Shown here: positions 19,799 to 29,781 of the stretch, one piece after another
Position numbering within the stretch: position 1 is the stretch's first letter
Layout of the letters: each line of letters opens with the position of its first letter
Assembly (NCBI RefSeq): GCF_000235365.1
Contig: NC_016452.1
Location: 1,474,001 to 1,538,000, forward strand
From: Eremothecium cymbalariae DBVPG#7215
Lineage: Eukaryota; Ascomycota; Saccharomycetes; Saccharomycetales; Saccharomycetaceae
DNA length: 64,000 nucleotides
Reading direction: 5' to 3'
Notes under the pieces: generated by a model
What the model was told of the DNA's origin: nothing
The model's database searches: none
What the model saw: only the letters and a program-made list of their open reading frames with translations
Made by a program: the position numbers and the translations under genes

Positions 19799-20914
19799 TC
19801 ATAATGATGAATGATGATTCAACTTCATCTCCAGCGATTCAACCCAAGTCTGAATACTTTTTTTATTCTTCTCAAAGTTTTCCTCTTGTTGGTCAAGCTT
19901 CTTATTCAATTGGTCTAGTAGTTGTTCCCATTTTTCAGTTTGTGTTTGCAAACGGGAAATGCATTGATCAAATGACTGTAACATCCCTGATGTATCCTGT
20001 ACTTCACGATGCAAGTCATTTAAGGATTTCATTCGAGTAATGATGTGAGGCAAAACCCCGCTATATCTCTTAAGCAGGTTGTATGATTTATATATTTCAT
20101 GAACTTTAGAATCTGTTGTTTTCAGATCATCTGCTATTCGTTTTTGTAATGAGGGATCCTTAGTAGCGCGTCGACCGATTATCGACTCTTCATATTCTTT
20201 ACTAATTCTTTTCATATTTTGGTCGAATTTCTCCAACAACGGCTCATTTTGTTCCAACAAATTTATCTTATGGAACAATTCGTTGATGCATGTTACTATC
20301 GACTTTTTGGGGTTTGTTTCTCCAAGTAAACTTTCTATTCTCGCAATCCTCCCTTCAAGATCTACTAATCTTCGACTGTCTCTGCAATCAATTGTCACTC
20401 TTGGAAGAGTAACAACATCCATTTCGCTGTCATCAAGAACTAATTTATTCTTAATAATTTTAAGCTCCACCATACGATCTTGCTCTAAAACTGAATGTAA
20501 CTTCACTAGTTCATTCAATTCATCGTCATGTTGTACTGTTTCCTTGGACAGCTCTATCTCTTGCAATTCTTTTTTAATTCTAGCTAGTTTTTGTTCAACG
20601 GTCTCTTCTAGCATATATGTTTTAAAGGACTTACCATATTTATCAATTCTTCCAGAAAAATCTGCAATTCCAGATATAACAGTGTTCTCAAATAAGACTC
20701 TAGCTTCATCTATCTGGACAAGTGCATCCATTTCAACCTCTGTATTCTGCACTTCATCTGTCTCGCTTTTACAGCTATCTTCATCCTTGTCGCTGGTTTC
20801 AAAAACTTCCTGTCCGACAAGCTTTGGAATTCCTGATTCCTCAGTTACCTCAATACTGCTTATATCAATTGCTTCAACATTCATTGCTACTCGTTCGCTT
20901 TTTGGTGTATTCAT
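19799..20914 (-). CDS. JNM1: Jnm1, dynactin p50 (dynamitin) subunit
   Basis: Dynactin subunit required with dynein for nuclear migration and spindle positioning. The 371-residue protein is mostly predicted coiled coil, with conserved blocks KLARIKKELQEIELS, LPRVTIDCRDSRRL and a C-terminal heptad-rich segment (WEQLLDQLNKKLDQQEENFE). Length and arrangement match the 373-residue S. cerevisiae protein. A second in-frame ATG at codon 11 (20884) begins MNVEAIDIS, very like the S. cerevisiae start MNVIDLS, and may be the true start. It is divergent from HER2, as YMR294W and YMR293C are in S. cerevisiae. Confidence 0.88.
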   Translation of the reverse strand: MNTPKSERVAMNVEAIDISSIEVTEESGIPKLVGQEVFETSDKDEDSCKSETDEVQNTEVEMDALVQIDEARVLFENTVISGIADFSGRIDKYGKSFKTYMLEETVEQKLARIKKELQEIELSKETVQHDDELNELVKLHSVLEQDRMVELKIIKNKLVLDDSEMDVVTLPRVTIDCRDSRRLVDLEGRIARIESLLGETNPKKSIVTCINELFHKINLLEQNEPLLEKFDQNMKRISKEYEESIIGRRATKDPSLQKRIADDLKTTDSKVHEIYKSYNLLKRYSGVLPHIITRMKSLNDLHREVQDTSGMLQSFDQCISRLQTQTEKWEQLLDQLNKKLDQQEENFEKNKKSIQTWVESLEMKLNHHSSL

Positions 20915-21018
20915 GGTTAGTTTATGTACTACTTGTATTTTGAAGTGTAAAAAAACCTTTCATTACGATCATTCAATGACTTGATGATATCTATTAACAA
21001 GGCTATAAAGGTGCAATA

Positions 21019-22404
21019 ATGTCCATAAGGGGATCTCTTTATAAGCTTAGCAAGATAGACCACTTACAAGAGAAGTTCAATATATTTACTAGCATTAATC
21101 AGAATATAAAGAATGAACTGCAGCCCTGCGACAAACCTTTGGCCAATTTGCTCGTGGGAATTAAAGATAACATCGTTACTAAAGACTTGCCAACCACATG
21201 TGCATCAGGTATTTTAGAAGGTTATAAATCGCCATTTGATGCAACAGTAGTAACATTATTAAAGGATGCTGGGGTTGTTGTAATTGGAAAGACCAACATG
21301 GACGAATTTGGTATGGGATCCGGAGGCACACACTCTAAGTTTGGAGTTACTTACAATCCAATGTTTTTAGATGAAAAAGTTGTTGTTGGAGGATCTTCTT
21401 CGGGATCAGCAGCTGCAGTGGCATCTGATGTGGTTGATTTTGCGTTGGGTACAGATACTGGTGGTTCTGTAAGAATACCAGCTGCATATACATCCACCTT
21501 TGGATTTAAGCCATCTTATGGGAGGTTATCCAGGTTTGGGGTTATTGCCTATGCACAAAGTTTAGATACTGTTGGGATTATTACTAAAGACATTGAAATG
21601 ATTAAAAAGGTTTTCAGAGTGCTTGATAAATATGATGCAAAAGATCCAACTTCCCTAACTGACGATCTGCGAAGCAAAGCCCCTTCGTTGGCATCGAAAA
21701 CCAAGAATCAACTTAAAATTGGTATTCCACAAGAATTCATGCTACAAAACATATCAAAACAAGTTAACTCGGTTTTAATGACTGTGATTGACAAGATTTT
21801 AGAACAAGGTCATGAGATATGTCCTGTTTCTATTCCAATGATAAAGTATTCGTTGCCTATTTATTACACATTAGCTCCAGCTGAAGCCGCTTCTAATCTT
21901 TCTCGTTACGACGGTATAAGGTATGGCTATAGAGACACTGAAAAAGACATTTATGAAGATACTTTATTTGTGCCTACTAGAGCAAATTTTGGCAAAGAGG
22001 TTAAGAATCGGATCCTATTAGGTAACTATAATTTATGCTCGGGGGCTTTTAGGAATAACTTCTTGAAGGCACAAAAACTAAGAAACCAACTGATAAACGA
22101 ATTTGATAATGTATTCTCCGTACCGAATATATTGACTAATAACAAACCTAAGGATGATGGTGTTGATCTTTTGCTTTCATTGAGCTGCATGACTCCTCCT
22201 CCAACTGTGAATAATTTTATGGAACAGGACGCAAAAACCCCAGTAAATTCCTATATCAATGATAGCTTTACGATTCCAATGTCTCTTGCTGGTTTACCAT
22301 GTATATCGATCCCTGTTAAAAATAATGTAGGCATTGGTGTTCAGCTAACTGGGCAATTTGCCGATGACGAATGTGTTCTTGATGCTGCTCAAAGATTCAC
22401 GTAA
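21019..22404 (+). CDS. HER2: Her2, mitochondrial glutamyl-tRNA(Gln) amidotransferase subunit A
   Basis: Catalytic amidase subunit of the mitochondrial GatFAB complex, which converts Glu-tRNA(Gln) into Gln-tRNA(Gln). The amidase-signature triad is visible: lysine in VGIKDN near residue 49, the cis-serine in [10 protein letters not shown] near 127, and the nucleophile serine in [11 protein letters not shown] near 151. The protein is 461 residues, close to the family length. Glutamine-derived ammonia is channelled within the complex in the family. The N-terminus is basic and Ser-rich, in keeping with mitochondrial import without a long presequence. It starts at ATG 21019 in a short divergent promoter shared with JNM1. 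Confidence 0.92.
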   Translation: MSIRGSLYKLSKIDHLQEKFNIFTSINQNIKNELQPCDKPLANLLVGIKDNIVTKDLPTTCASGILEGYKSPFDATVVTLLKDAGVVVIGKTNMDEFGMGSGGTHSKFGVTYNPMFLDEKVVVGGSSSGSAAAVASDVVDFALGTDTGGSVRIPAAYTSTFGFKPSYGRLSRFGVIAYAQSLDTVGIITKDIEMIKKVFRVLDKYDAKDPTSLTDDLRSKAPSLASKTKNQLKIGIPQEFMLQNISKQVNSVLMTVIDKILEQGHEICPVSIPMIKYSLPIYYTLAPAEAASNLSRYDGIRYGYRDTEKDIYEDTLFVPTRANFGKEVKNRILLGNYNLCSGAFRNNFLKAQKLRNQLINEFDNVFSVPNILTNNKPKDDGVDLLLSLSCMTPPPTVNNFMEQDAKTPVNSYINDSFTIPMSLAGLPCISIPVKNNVGIGVQLTGQFADDECVLDAAQRFT

Positions 22405-22523
22405 AATATTAAATGTATATAATTTCTATACTTTTCAAAATCTATAATATAATATCATTTATATGTGTTCTTTTTTTCTTTCATGATTATGAATCAAGGT
22501 ATATTCTCATATTAGAGGCTATG

Positions 22524-25500
22524 TCACATTCCTATATACTCTTCAATTTTTGTTATAACAGCAGTTTTGTCCCATGATAGTCTCGCTTCCCATATGATTT
22601 CAAGTACAGCAGCATAGCAAGTTTCCAATTGTTCAACAGTGAATCCTTGAGTTTTTGTTTCCAAAATTTTGAGTATGTGTGCAATGGAACGTTGGTCTAC
22701 TACAAACTCAGGCTCTGGGCTTAATTTTGGCTCTGATTCTAACTCTGATTCTTGCTTCGAGGCAGGATTATGGTCTGAAGATAGGCTTTGAATTGTATCT
22801 GGATCCCTTTCAGACTGATAATCGCGGTCCTCATTGTCAACATCTATCTGTGTATGATTATCTGGATCCTCAAATACATCGGGTGCCTTTGGAGAGGAGT
22901 TTTCCACTGTTTCTGGAGTTATGTTCCCTTCATCGTCAACCCCTTTCTCAATATATGCTACAGAATTTGCAACTCCATTGCGCTCATTGAAAGCCAGGGA
23001 CCCTACTTGAGCTTCTGATTTGAACTGTTGCGCGGCACCAATGTCGACCCCAGTCAAATGTTCATTGACTGAAGAATCAACTGGGCCATTTGTCCTTTCT
23101 TCTAGAGACTTCAGGCTCTCCTTTTGTATACGTTCTTTTTCGTCTTTTAAATACAACTCTTGTCTTAAAACTTCCCTTTGACGGGTATCTTTGCATTCTT
23201 GTATGAATTCAGGTATAGATATTTCTTCAATGCCCACTTGAGCATTAGCAAACATTTCGGACGCTTTAATAATCCGCTCACGATCACCACTTGTGTTTGC
23301 ATCACGGTAAATCAGCTCTATATCTTTCAGGTATTGTTTAGGTTCTGAGTAAAACCCGTTCCACAATCTCTCTTCTATGATATCTAGGTCCATGTTAAAA
23401 TATTTTCTACCAGTTGAGACTTCCAAAATCATTTCTTTATCTCTGACATATGAAGGTTGCCACTCAGGATTAGCAGCAAACACCTCAGGTTCAAACAAGT
23501 GGATTAGATATGAGTCGTCGATAGGCGGTTTTCTAAACCGTTTGTATCGATTCTTAAAAAGATCCATCAAACCAGACAACTTTATTTTTAGAGTGTTCTT
23601 CAGTTTCATATCTTGGTGTTGAAAAGATTTCAACTTCTTTCTCAACTTCTCATCTTCCGAAAGTGGGGTACCGTCGGGTTTGACCTCATCTTCAGCTAAC
23701 ACATTAGCCTCAGCCAACTTTGGCAGAGGTTTCCTCCTTTTCCTATTCTCACGAAAGTTAGTCGGCTTCATCATCAACAAATCTCCAAGGGTTTTAAAGT
23801 ATAAATGTCTTTGATTTGGAGATGGCTCTTTGATTGAAGTCACGTTAACGTCAAAGCCGAGGTAAGATAATGGTGACTGCTGTAGTTCTTCCTCGGTTAA
23901 ATTATCCGCTATTGCGAATAAGAATACTTTGTCAGAAGCATGCAAGGATCTAAATAAGCTTGCCAATGTCATTATGGCTGTTTCGGGTACAGTTTTGGAC
24001 CAAATGTCGATTGTGGGGATGTATAATACTGATGGTTGACGCTTTTTTGCTTCGATAAACGTTTGAACAATTGCCGATTCAGTGGTTCTCAAGCTCTCAG
24101 AAGATAAGCTGCCTAAATCTAGAGTCTGTATATTATAGCCTTCCAGATAGTGTAGTGCAGCTGAACCGATATATTGCTGACCATTACCTGCAGGGCCTGT
24201 TATTAGGAGCTTAGGTTTAACAACTCTTGCCTTTTCGATCCTTTTTAAAAACTCCTGCTTTCCAAAGCCGGTAAGAACAGCTTCTGCATCACTGTCCTCA
24301 TCTTCATCTTCATCCTCATACTCCATATAATATTTAATCATCGAAGTATCTCTGCGAAAGTTGTTGCAACTGTCTCGAGGAAGCAGCGTATCTATCTTTT
24401 TTTTAACATCCTCAAATTGATCCTTTAATAAAATATCCACAGTTTGAGGTAAGGGTTCAGCCACACTACTGCTTGATCTAGTAGACGATGGTGTAATCTT
24501 ATCCATAGCTGCCATGAAATCTTTTGTCTTTACTTTCACATCTTTAGGATTAATAACAAGTTTCGACTCACTTTGATAAATCTGTGGGAATTTCCGTTGG
24601 ATGCTGACCAATGCTGCCTCAGTACATAATGCTCTTAAATCAGCACCACCATAGCCCTTAGTTAATGAAGCTAGTTTTTCAATGAACTCCTTTGGAAGCG
24701 GAGGATTCCATTTTTTTGTGTGGATTTCCAATATTTTTGCTCTAGCGGATGTATCTGGTAAAGGGAAGTAAAACTCTCTATCAAATCTACCTGGCCTTCT
24801 TAGAGCTGGGTCCACTGCATCCGGTCTGTTTGTAGCACCGATAACAATGACCTGGCCCCTATTATCCATACCATCCATCAACGCTAACATTGTGGAAACA
24901 ATACTAGCATGTATCTGTTCCTGTTTTGAACTTCTAACTGGAGCGAGACCATCGATTTCGTCAAAGAAAATAATAGATGGTTGATGTTTCTTAGCTTCTT
25001 CGAATAATAAACGTAGCTGTCTTTCCGCTTCACCAACCCACTTAGATAAAATGTCAGCACCTTTGCGCATGAAAAAGGTAATCTTACGCTTATCCGTAGA
25101 GCAACTTACCGCTAATGCCCTGGCCATCAACGTCTTACCCGTTCCCGGCGGTCCATGGAAGAGAACACCACGAGGAGGAGTGATGTTGAAATTTTGATAC
25201 AATTCCGGATAGAGTAACGGCAACGCAACCATTTCTTTCAACTGATCTATGTAATTGTCTAGCCCACCAATATCATCAAAATTGATGTTCATATCAACAC
25301 CTAAAGGATCAAGATCAGCGATTTCCGGCTTCTTCTTTTTTTTAGCGTCTGGAGTTTTTAGCTTCGGTGTCGCGCCAAGGGGCAAAATCTCGTCGTCAGA
25401 TGAGTCTGAATCGATGAATTTGTTATTGCCTGCTACGGGATCTTGGTTGGGTGCGTAAAAGTTGTTGTTCCGTCCAAATATAGCTGTAACATCGTTCCCA

Positions 25501-26543
25501 CCAAAGGGCCCCCCAGTGGGGAACAATCTTCTAATGGGACCGAAACTCTGTCCTGAATGTAGCCCACGTTTTCCGCGCGGAGATTGGAAAACGTGATAAG
25601 AAGGCCCGTTCGTTGCGTCCAGAGTATTAATCTGGTTATCAGTCAATGGAGGCGGAATGGTATAGTTTACTGGTTTTGTTCTCTCCCTCAGGGATCTCTT
25701 TTCCCTTATTGGTGAGTCCTCTTGCAACTCTCTGATCTCGTCAGCAAGAGACAGCGCCTCGCGTGGACGACTGCCATCACCATCATAACAATACCCAGAA
25801 GATCTGGTTCGACGCGTCCTGAGCTTTCGAGGAGGTGAATGCGTCTCTTCAGTTAACCTTGGCCTGCCTCTCCGGCGCCTGCTTCGCTTCTTGGGCCTCC
25901 CATATTCATCATCATCATCGTCGTCGTCGTCGTCGTCGTCATCGTCACCGCCGCCATCGTTGTCTTCATCATCGTCATCATCCTCCTCATCTTTAACTAC
26001 AAATTGATTCTCACGCCTCCTCTGCCAGCTTTTCTCTTCCTTTTCATCGAAAAATTCGTCGTCATCATCATCGTAATCTAACGGATCTTCAGCATCATCG
26101 TCATCTTCATCCTCATGGAAACTTTCATCCTCATCCCCTTCAAAGTAAGCTCGTTTCTTCCCACTGCGCCTTGTCCTTTGCGTAGCAACAGAATCTTCCT
26201 CTTCATTCTCGTCACCTGGCCCTCGCTCCTGCTGCTGCGGCTGGCCTTGCAAATGTTGCTGCTGTTGCGGCGGCGAATGCTGTTGTTGCTGATGCTCATG
26301 AGAACCCGCTGTCCCTGCCATCCTCTTACGCCCATTGTTTTCTAAAGATGCCGGCTGCTCCGGTCTTCTTTCACTATCTTCATCGTACTCTTCCATATAA
26401 TCATAACTGTTCTCAACTTCCGCATAGTTAATCTTCTTCAAAGACCGAGGAGTCGTGTGCTTAATTCCATTTTCATCATATATCTCGTTCCCTGTATCTT
26501 CCTCGTTCTCGTGCAGATGCGATCTTCTTGTATGACGAGGCAT
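22524..26543 (-). CDS. YTA7: Yta7, bromodomain AAA ATPase chromatin factor
   Basis: Chromatin-associated AAA+ ATPase (ATAD2 family) that binds histone tails and controls histone gene expression and nucleosome density. The 1339-residue protein begins MPRHTRRS, followed by the conserved block NGIKHTTPRSLKKINYAE, then very acidic and Gln-rich low-complexity sequence including a run of aspartates. AAA1 has Walker A GPPGTGKT near residue 466 and Walker B IIFFDEID. AAA2 is degenerate (GPAGNGQQ). The bromodomain-like region is near residues 970-1060. The frame stays open 70 codons further up to a GTG at 26753, but that extension has no ATG and no counterpart in S. cerevisiae, so 26543 is the start. 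Confidence 0.94.
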   Translation of the reverse strand: MPRHTRRSHLHENEEDTGNEIYDENGIKHTTPRSLKKINYAEVENSYDYMEEYDEDSERRPEQPASLENNGRKRMAGTAGSHEHQQQQHSPPQQQQHLQGQPQQQERGPGDENEEEDSVATQRTRRSGKKRAYFEGDEDESFHEDEDDDDAEDPLDYDDDDDEFFDEKEEKSWQRRRENQFVVKDEEDDDDDEDNDGGGDDDDDDDDDDDDDEYGRPKKRSRRRRGRPRLTEETHSPPRKLRTRRTRSSGYCYDGDGSRPREALSLADEIRELQEDSPIREKRSLRERTKPVNYTIPPPLTDNQINTLDATNGPSYHVFQSPRGKRGLHSGQSFGPIRRLFPTGGPFGGNDVTAIFGRNNNFYAPNQDPVAGNNKFIDSDSSDDEILPLGATPKLKTPDAKKKKKPEIADLDPLGVDMNINFDDIGGLDNYIDQLKEMVALPLLYPELYQNFNITPPRGVLFHGPPGTGKTLMARALAVSCSTDKRKITFFMRKGADILSKWVGEAERQLRLLFEEAKKHQPSIIFFDEIDGLAPVRSSKQEQIHASIVSTMLALMDGMDNRGQVIVIGATNRPDAVDPALRRPGRFDREFYFPLPDTSARAKILEIHTKKWNPPLPKEFIEKLASLTKGYGGADLRALCTEAALVSIQRKFPQIYQSESKLVINPKDVKVKTKDFMAAMDKITPSSTRSSSSVAEPLPQTVDILLKDQFEDVKKKIDTLLPRDSCNNFRRDTSMIKYYMEYEDEDEDEDSDAEAVLTGFGKQEFLKRIEKARVVKPKLLITGPAGNGQQYIGSAALHYLEGYNIQTLDLGSLSSESLRTTESAIVQTFIEAKKRQPSVLYIPTIDIWSKTVPETAIMTLASLFRSLHASDKVFLFAIADNLTEEELQQSPLSYLGFDVNVTSIKEPSPNQRHLYFKTLGDLLMMKPTNFRENRKRRKPLPKLAEANVLAEDEVKPDGTPLSEDEKLRKKLKSFQHQDMKLKNTLKIKLSGLMDLFKNRYKRFRKPPIDDSYLIHLFEPEVFAANPEWQPSYVRDKEMILEVSTGRKYFNMDLDIIEERLWNGFYSEPKQYLKDIELIYRDANTSGDRERIIKASEMFANAQVGIEEISIPEFIQECKDTRQREVLRQELYLKDEKERIQKESLKSLEERTNGPVDSSVNEHLTGVDIGAAQQFKSEAQVGSLAFNERNGVANSVAYIEKGVDDEGNITPETVENSSPKAPDVFEDPDNHTQIDVDNEDRDYQSERDPDTIQSLSSDHNPASKQESELESEPKLSPEPEFVVDQRSIAHILKILETKTQGFTVEQLETCYAAVLEIIWEARLSWDKTAVITKIEEYIGM

Positions 26544-27431
26544 CTCTTCTCTCTCTTTCTCTCTCTTTCGTCTCTTCCTTCTCCTCGCTTCCAAATCTAC
26601 CTCGTGATGATCCCCTTTAGCGTCCTGTACCCTATAATGCTTCGCACGTTGATATTGCAATCCCGAGCAACACAATTGCCAATCCCTTTCTATCAAACGC
26701 CGTTTTTTGAATCCCTTCTGAAAGTTGTTCTCAACACCAGAGGGAAAGATCACAGAGGAGAGGAGGACTCAATCATAAAACTAAGGCTTTTTTTGGTTTT
26801 TTCAAAAGGAAGCCAAGAAGGAGAACGAACGACCCGACAGACCCATGTTGCCAAAGGTGGCGAACTTATTTCGTATTTAGTGATGTTGATATAACACCCA
26901 CACACATCAAAACAGCTCTCTGCCCCCTCCTGCCACGCATATCACATCACAGCAACCTACCTGTACAACCTGCCCTCTGTGAATGCCCTTATCCTAGACA
27001 ATCCGCTGTATCCCAACCACCATGGACATCCTACTACCAACCCCCGGCCCCACCTATACTGAAGCCTTATCTTTTCGGTTCTGTTTGCAGTTATGTTCGG
27101 GGAAATGTGCTTCTGAAAGTCAACAACAAAAGCCTACAACGGCAAACAGCAAAACCACATACAATTTTGTAAATAAACATTCAATCTTGTGCCCTCACGT
27201 AACTAAGCATAACTCACAGTGACACAGACCCTGGGTATCTCTTCTTCTCTGAGATGTGTCTGCTGTGTGCGTCAGATGTGTCTTGTTTGTTCACGCGACA
27301 AGTATAATAAGGTGGGCGGCTAACATTCTACAAAAATCCCTCTGCGGCAGCCGCATATGTTGTATAGCAGTTTGTACAGAGAAATGGCATTGAATATAGG
27401 TATATCTATATAGTTGTAAATATACAATATA
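26544..27431. other. YTA7 promoter and GOT1 3' region
   Basis: An 888-base region between two minus-strand genes. The first 60 bases are a pyrimidine-rich CT tract on the plus strand (GA-rich leader on the YTA7 strand). The rest is C- and A-rich without a recognisable RNA gene. A 66-codon ATG ORF at 27022-27222 has no known relatives and looks like chance. Confidence 0.45.
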
Positions 27432-28176
27432 TCACACTGGAAGGACCCGAACGCCAGCTAGCTTGTCAACTAAAGGAGCAATAGAAGGATGTGACAAGAA
27501 GGGCCCGATTAGAGGCATTGAACGCAGAAATTGAACTATAACAGAGAAAAAATCACCAAACAAACTTATAATGCCCAATAATTCTAATGCAAAACCTAAG
27601 AATGCCCATTTAAATAAGATCAATGTGACTCCGAGGAGAAAAAAGAGGGAACCTCGTTTTCTGGCAGGTCTTGTGAAGAAAGTAAAGGTTCTATTTGGCC
27701 CGATGATCAACAAAAGACCGAGGAGGAACAGAATGTTACCTAACGTTAGCAATGCACGATCGAAGAAAGTGAAAACACCAAACAAAAAGAATAGACATCC
27801 TCCAAAGGTGAACGCAACACCGAATTCTGTTAGTTAACAAAAAAATACCAAACTGCACACATTCCCGCCCTCTAAAATAAGTGAAAAGGCTTGCACTTGT
27901 GCGAGTTTGATTTTTTTTGGTATCGAGTTAGTATACAAACATTTAAAAGCTCCAACGCATAAACGATGTTTCGAAAAGCTGCGATCTAGCGGGTTCTGTC
28001 AAAGCAAAGCCGACTTTTGATCGTTTACTATAATCATGGTATAATCTTCTTTTTTTGAATGAATCCCATCCATCAACAATTAGCACGCATAATAGATGAC
28101 ACAACACGGAAGGAAAACAGTATCAAGAAAAAAAGAAAAAGGTGGGTATCATACTTTGATATTCAGACAACCACAT
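27432..28176 (-). CDS. GOT1: Got1, Golgi transport membrane protein (spliced)
   Basis: Small four-helix membrane protein of COPII vesicles and the Golgi, involved in ER-Golgi transport. Exon 1 is 28155-28176 (22 bases, MWLSEYQ plus the first base of a lysine codon) and exon 2 is 27432-27826. The joined product is 138 residues, exactly the S. cerevisiae length, with the N-terminal MWLSEYQKFG resembling MWLTEMQKFG. Conserved blocks are [29 protein letters not shown] and the invariant tail [19 protein letters not shown]. Without the intron the reading frame lacks its true N-terminus; a naive ORF starts inside the first membrane helix at 27785. Confidence 0.9.
27827..28154 (-). other. GOT1: GOT1 intron (328 nt) with unusual splice signals
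   Basis: The 5' splice site reads GTATGA at 28154-28149 rather than GTATGT. The 3' splice site is CAG at 27829-27827. A perfect branch consensus TACTAAC lies at 27933-27927, about 100 bases before the 3' splice site. A second copy of the core, AACTAAC, abuts the 3' AG. Using AGs nearer the upstream branch site would bring in a stop codon, so the distal AG is needed for a functional protein. I see no clear C/D snoRNA boxes inside. Confidence 0.8.
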
Positions 28177-28635
28177 CACACCATATGACGATGACTATGT
28201 CTGTGGGCGAGGGGGCTTAGCAAATAGATTCGGTGTGAGCGACCCTACTGTGCATAGATTAAACCAGGCTGATTTTCCCCATAATAAGACTAAAAAAAGA
28301 CAACATTAGGTTCGTATTGTTTTCAATAAGTTTCGTTGTATTTTTTAGAAAGCGCGATAGCGAAGGCCGGGTAACCGGGACAAGGGATTTCCGAAGAGCT
28401 GCCTTAAAGACGGGTCATTTCGATATAGCCATCGCTTGTTTTAAAATGAAGAGCTCAAAAGGGGATGCAGTTATAGTTTTGATCGAAGGCACTTCTAATA
28501 ATCTTCCAATAACGTTAGCGAAATATCAAGTACTAATATTGTGCGTATAAAGACAATTTTTTTGTGGAATATATATATAATATCTGGCAGGTTTTCAGAG
28601 AAAGATAAGAGACAGATACAGAAACAGAAAGAAAT
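28177..28635. other. Divergent promoter region GOT1 / HUA1
   Basis: A 459-base divergent region. It holds a Reb1-like site (listed separately) and a TATA-like run ATATATATAATA near 28570. The 77-codon frame at 28317-28550 begins at TTG and is not supported. Confidence 0.5.
28368..28374 (+). promoter_or_regulatory. Reb1-like site CGGGTAA
   Basis: CGGGTAA at 28368-28374 matches the core of the Reb1 general regulatory factor site. It sits midway in the GOT1/HUA1 divergent promoter, 262 bases before the HUA1 ATG, a usual place for a nucleosome-free region factor. Confidence 0.5.
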
Positions 28636-29262
28636 ATGCCAAAGAATAGTTTACCTACGTATGATGAGGTTTTGAGAGAAAAGGCCATGGTTCGACAGAA
28701 TGGTGCACAACAAACTGCACCTCACGGTTATGATCATCAAGGGTACAGTCAGCAAGGGTACAGCCAGCAAGGGTACAGCCAGGAAGGGTGTCATCGAAAT
28801 AGTGAGCCAGTACAAAGTCAGTATCCTCAGGATCCGTATGATATTCAACATGCACGATTCGGACATGATCTGCCAAATTTGCCATGGCAGTATCCAAGGT
28901 TTTTCTACTGTCCTAAGTGTGCAAACACAGGGTATAAGCTAAGACATGGTCGTCAGTGCAAGAGTTGTTGGAGGAAGTTCAGCAGAAATAACGCACGACC
29001 TGAAGTGCAATATTTGCAACCCAGATATCCTGTTTCTTACGTTTCAGGTGGGAGTAATTCGATGTTTTTTACAATTCCTCCCATGCAAATGACCTTAACT
29101 CCGCATGCACCAGTTTTACAAACTGCGCCTCTCATGGTACCTCCTGGCGACCCTCGGATCGGAGGTTACCAATGTGCAGAGTGTAATGGCACAGGACGTA
29201 TAAGATTTTTGCTAGACAAGGAATACTGTCATGTGTGTCACGGTATTGGGAGGATATTCTAG
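28636..29262 (+). CDS. HUA1: Hua1, zinc-finger-like cytoplasmic protein
   Basis: Orthologue of S. cerevisiae HUA1, a cytoplasmic protein linked to actin patch assembly and ubiquitin-related adaptors. The N-terminus has LPTYDEV, a PY-like motif likely to bind Rsp5 WW domains. A Gln/Tyr/Gly-rich part carries three copies of a five-residue repeat (GYSQQ). Two zinc-ribbon-like parts follow: CPKCANTGYK...CKSC (about residues 93-114) and a DnaJ-like pair CAECNGTGR...CHVCHGIGR near the C-terminus. The PGDPR(I/L)GG segment just before the second pair is characteristic of Hua1. Neighbour order with FOL2 matches S. cerevisiae (YGR268C, YGR267C). Confidence 0.9.
   Translation: MPKNSLPTYDEVLREKAMVRQNGAQQTAPHGYDHQGYSQQGYSQQGYSQEGCHRNSEPVQSQYPQDPYDIQHARFGHDLPNLPWQYPRFFYCPKCANTGYKLRHGRQCKSCWRKFSRNNARPEVQYLQPRYPVSYVSGGSNSMFFTIPPMQMTLTPHAPVLQTAPLMVPPGDPRIGGYQCAECNGTGRIRFLLDKEYCHVCHGIGRIF
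28741..28785 (+). repeat. HUA1: Three 15-nt tandem repeats inside HUA1
   Basis: Units at 28741-28755, 28756-28770 and 28771-28785 differ by only one or two bases and encode GYSQQ-type pentapeptides. In-frame copy-number change would alter only the low-complexity linker. Confidence 0.85.
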
Positions 29263-29781
29263 TTGTGACCAAGACGTGGGTACAGATAAAACAAATTCCG
29301 CGCTATTTACTTACACAGTGAGTTTTTTTGGTTTATTATGCGTTATCATTAACAATCACAGCTATACCAAGCGGTTCTTTCATACATCTTACATGATGTC
29401 TGTTTGCACATATAACGTTTTTTAATTTGGACTCTTATTATATCTTCGATCATTTTGCCGCAGTCCTGGTGACTTTTCTTTATATGTCTACCAATTATCA
29501 TAAATATTTTTTTCTCCGTTAAAAATTTTTCAACTTTACAATTTTGGTTTTTCAGAATATTATTGAAATTGGCTTCAAGTGCGGTTCCTCATCGCTGACA
29601 CCCCCAAATAATTAATAAGTTAGACGACCAAGGTAAGGAGTTGTAAACTGCAGCCCTTTTTGAACTCATTGGGATTGTTTTCTGTCCATTCTTGGGGTTC
29701 TGTTTGATACTTGGCTTCCTTGCATTTGGTACAGTTCGGTTTGTCTCCCAAGTTAAAAAAAGGACAATCGTGAAATATAAT
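29263..29781. other. FOL2 promoter region
   Basis: A 519-base region between HUA1 and the FOL2 ATG. An RRPE-like word AAAATTTTTCA is at 29522-29532. The frame open from TTG 29692 belongs to the leader, not to the protein. No other feature recognised. Confidence 0.45.

Noticed and set aside
27022..27222. 66-codon ORF in the YTA7 promoter
   Set aside because: Short, no relatives known to me, Pro/Thr/Ser composition typical of a chance frame in C-rich sequence.
28317..28550. 77-codon ORF upstream of HUA1
   Set aside because: Begins at TTG and has no counterpart.
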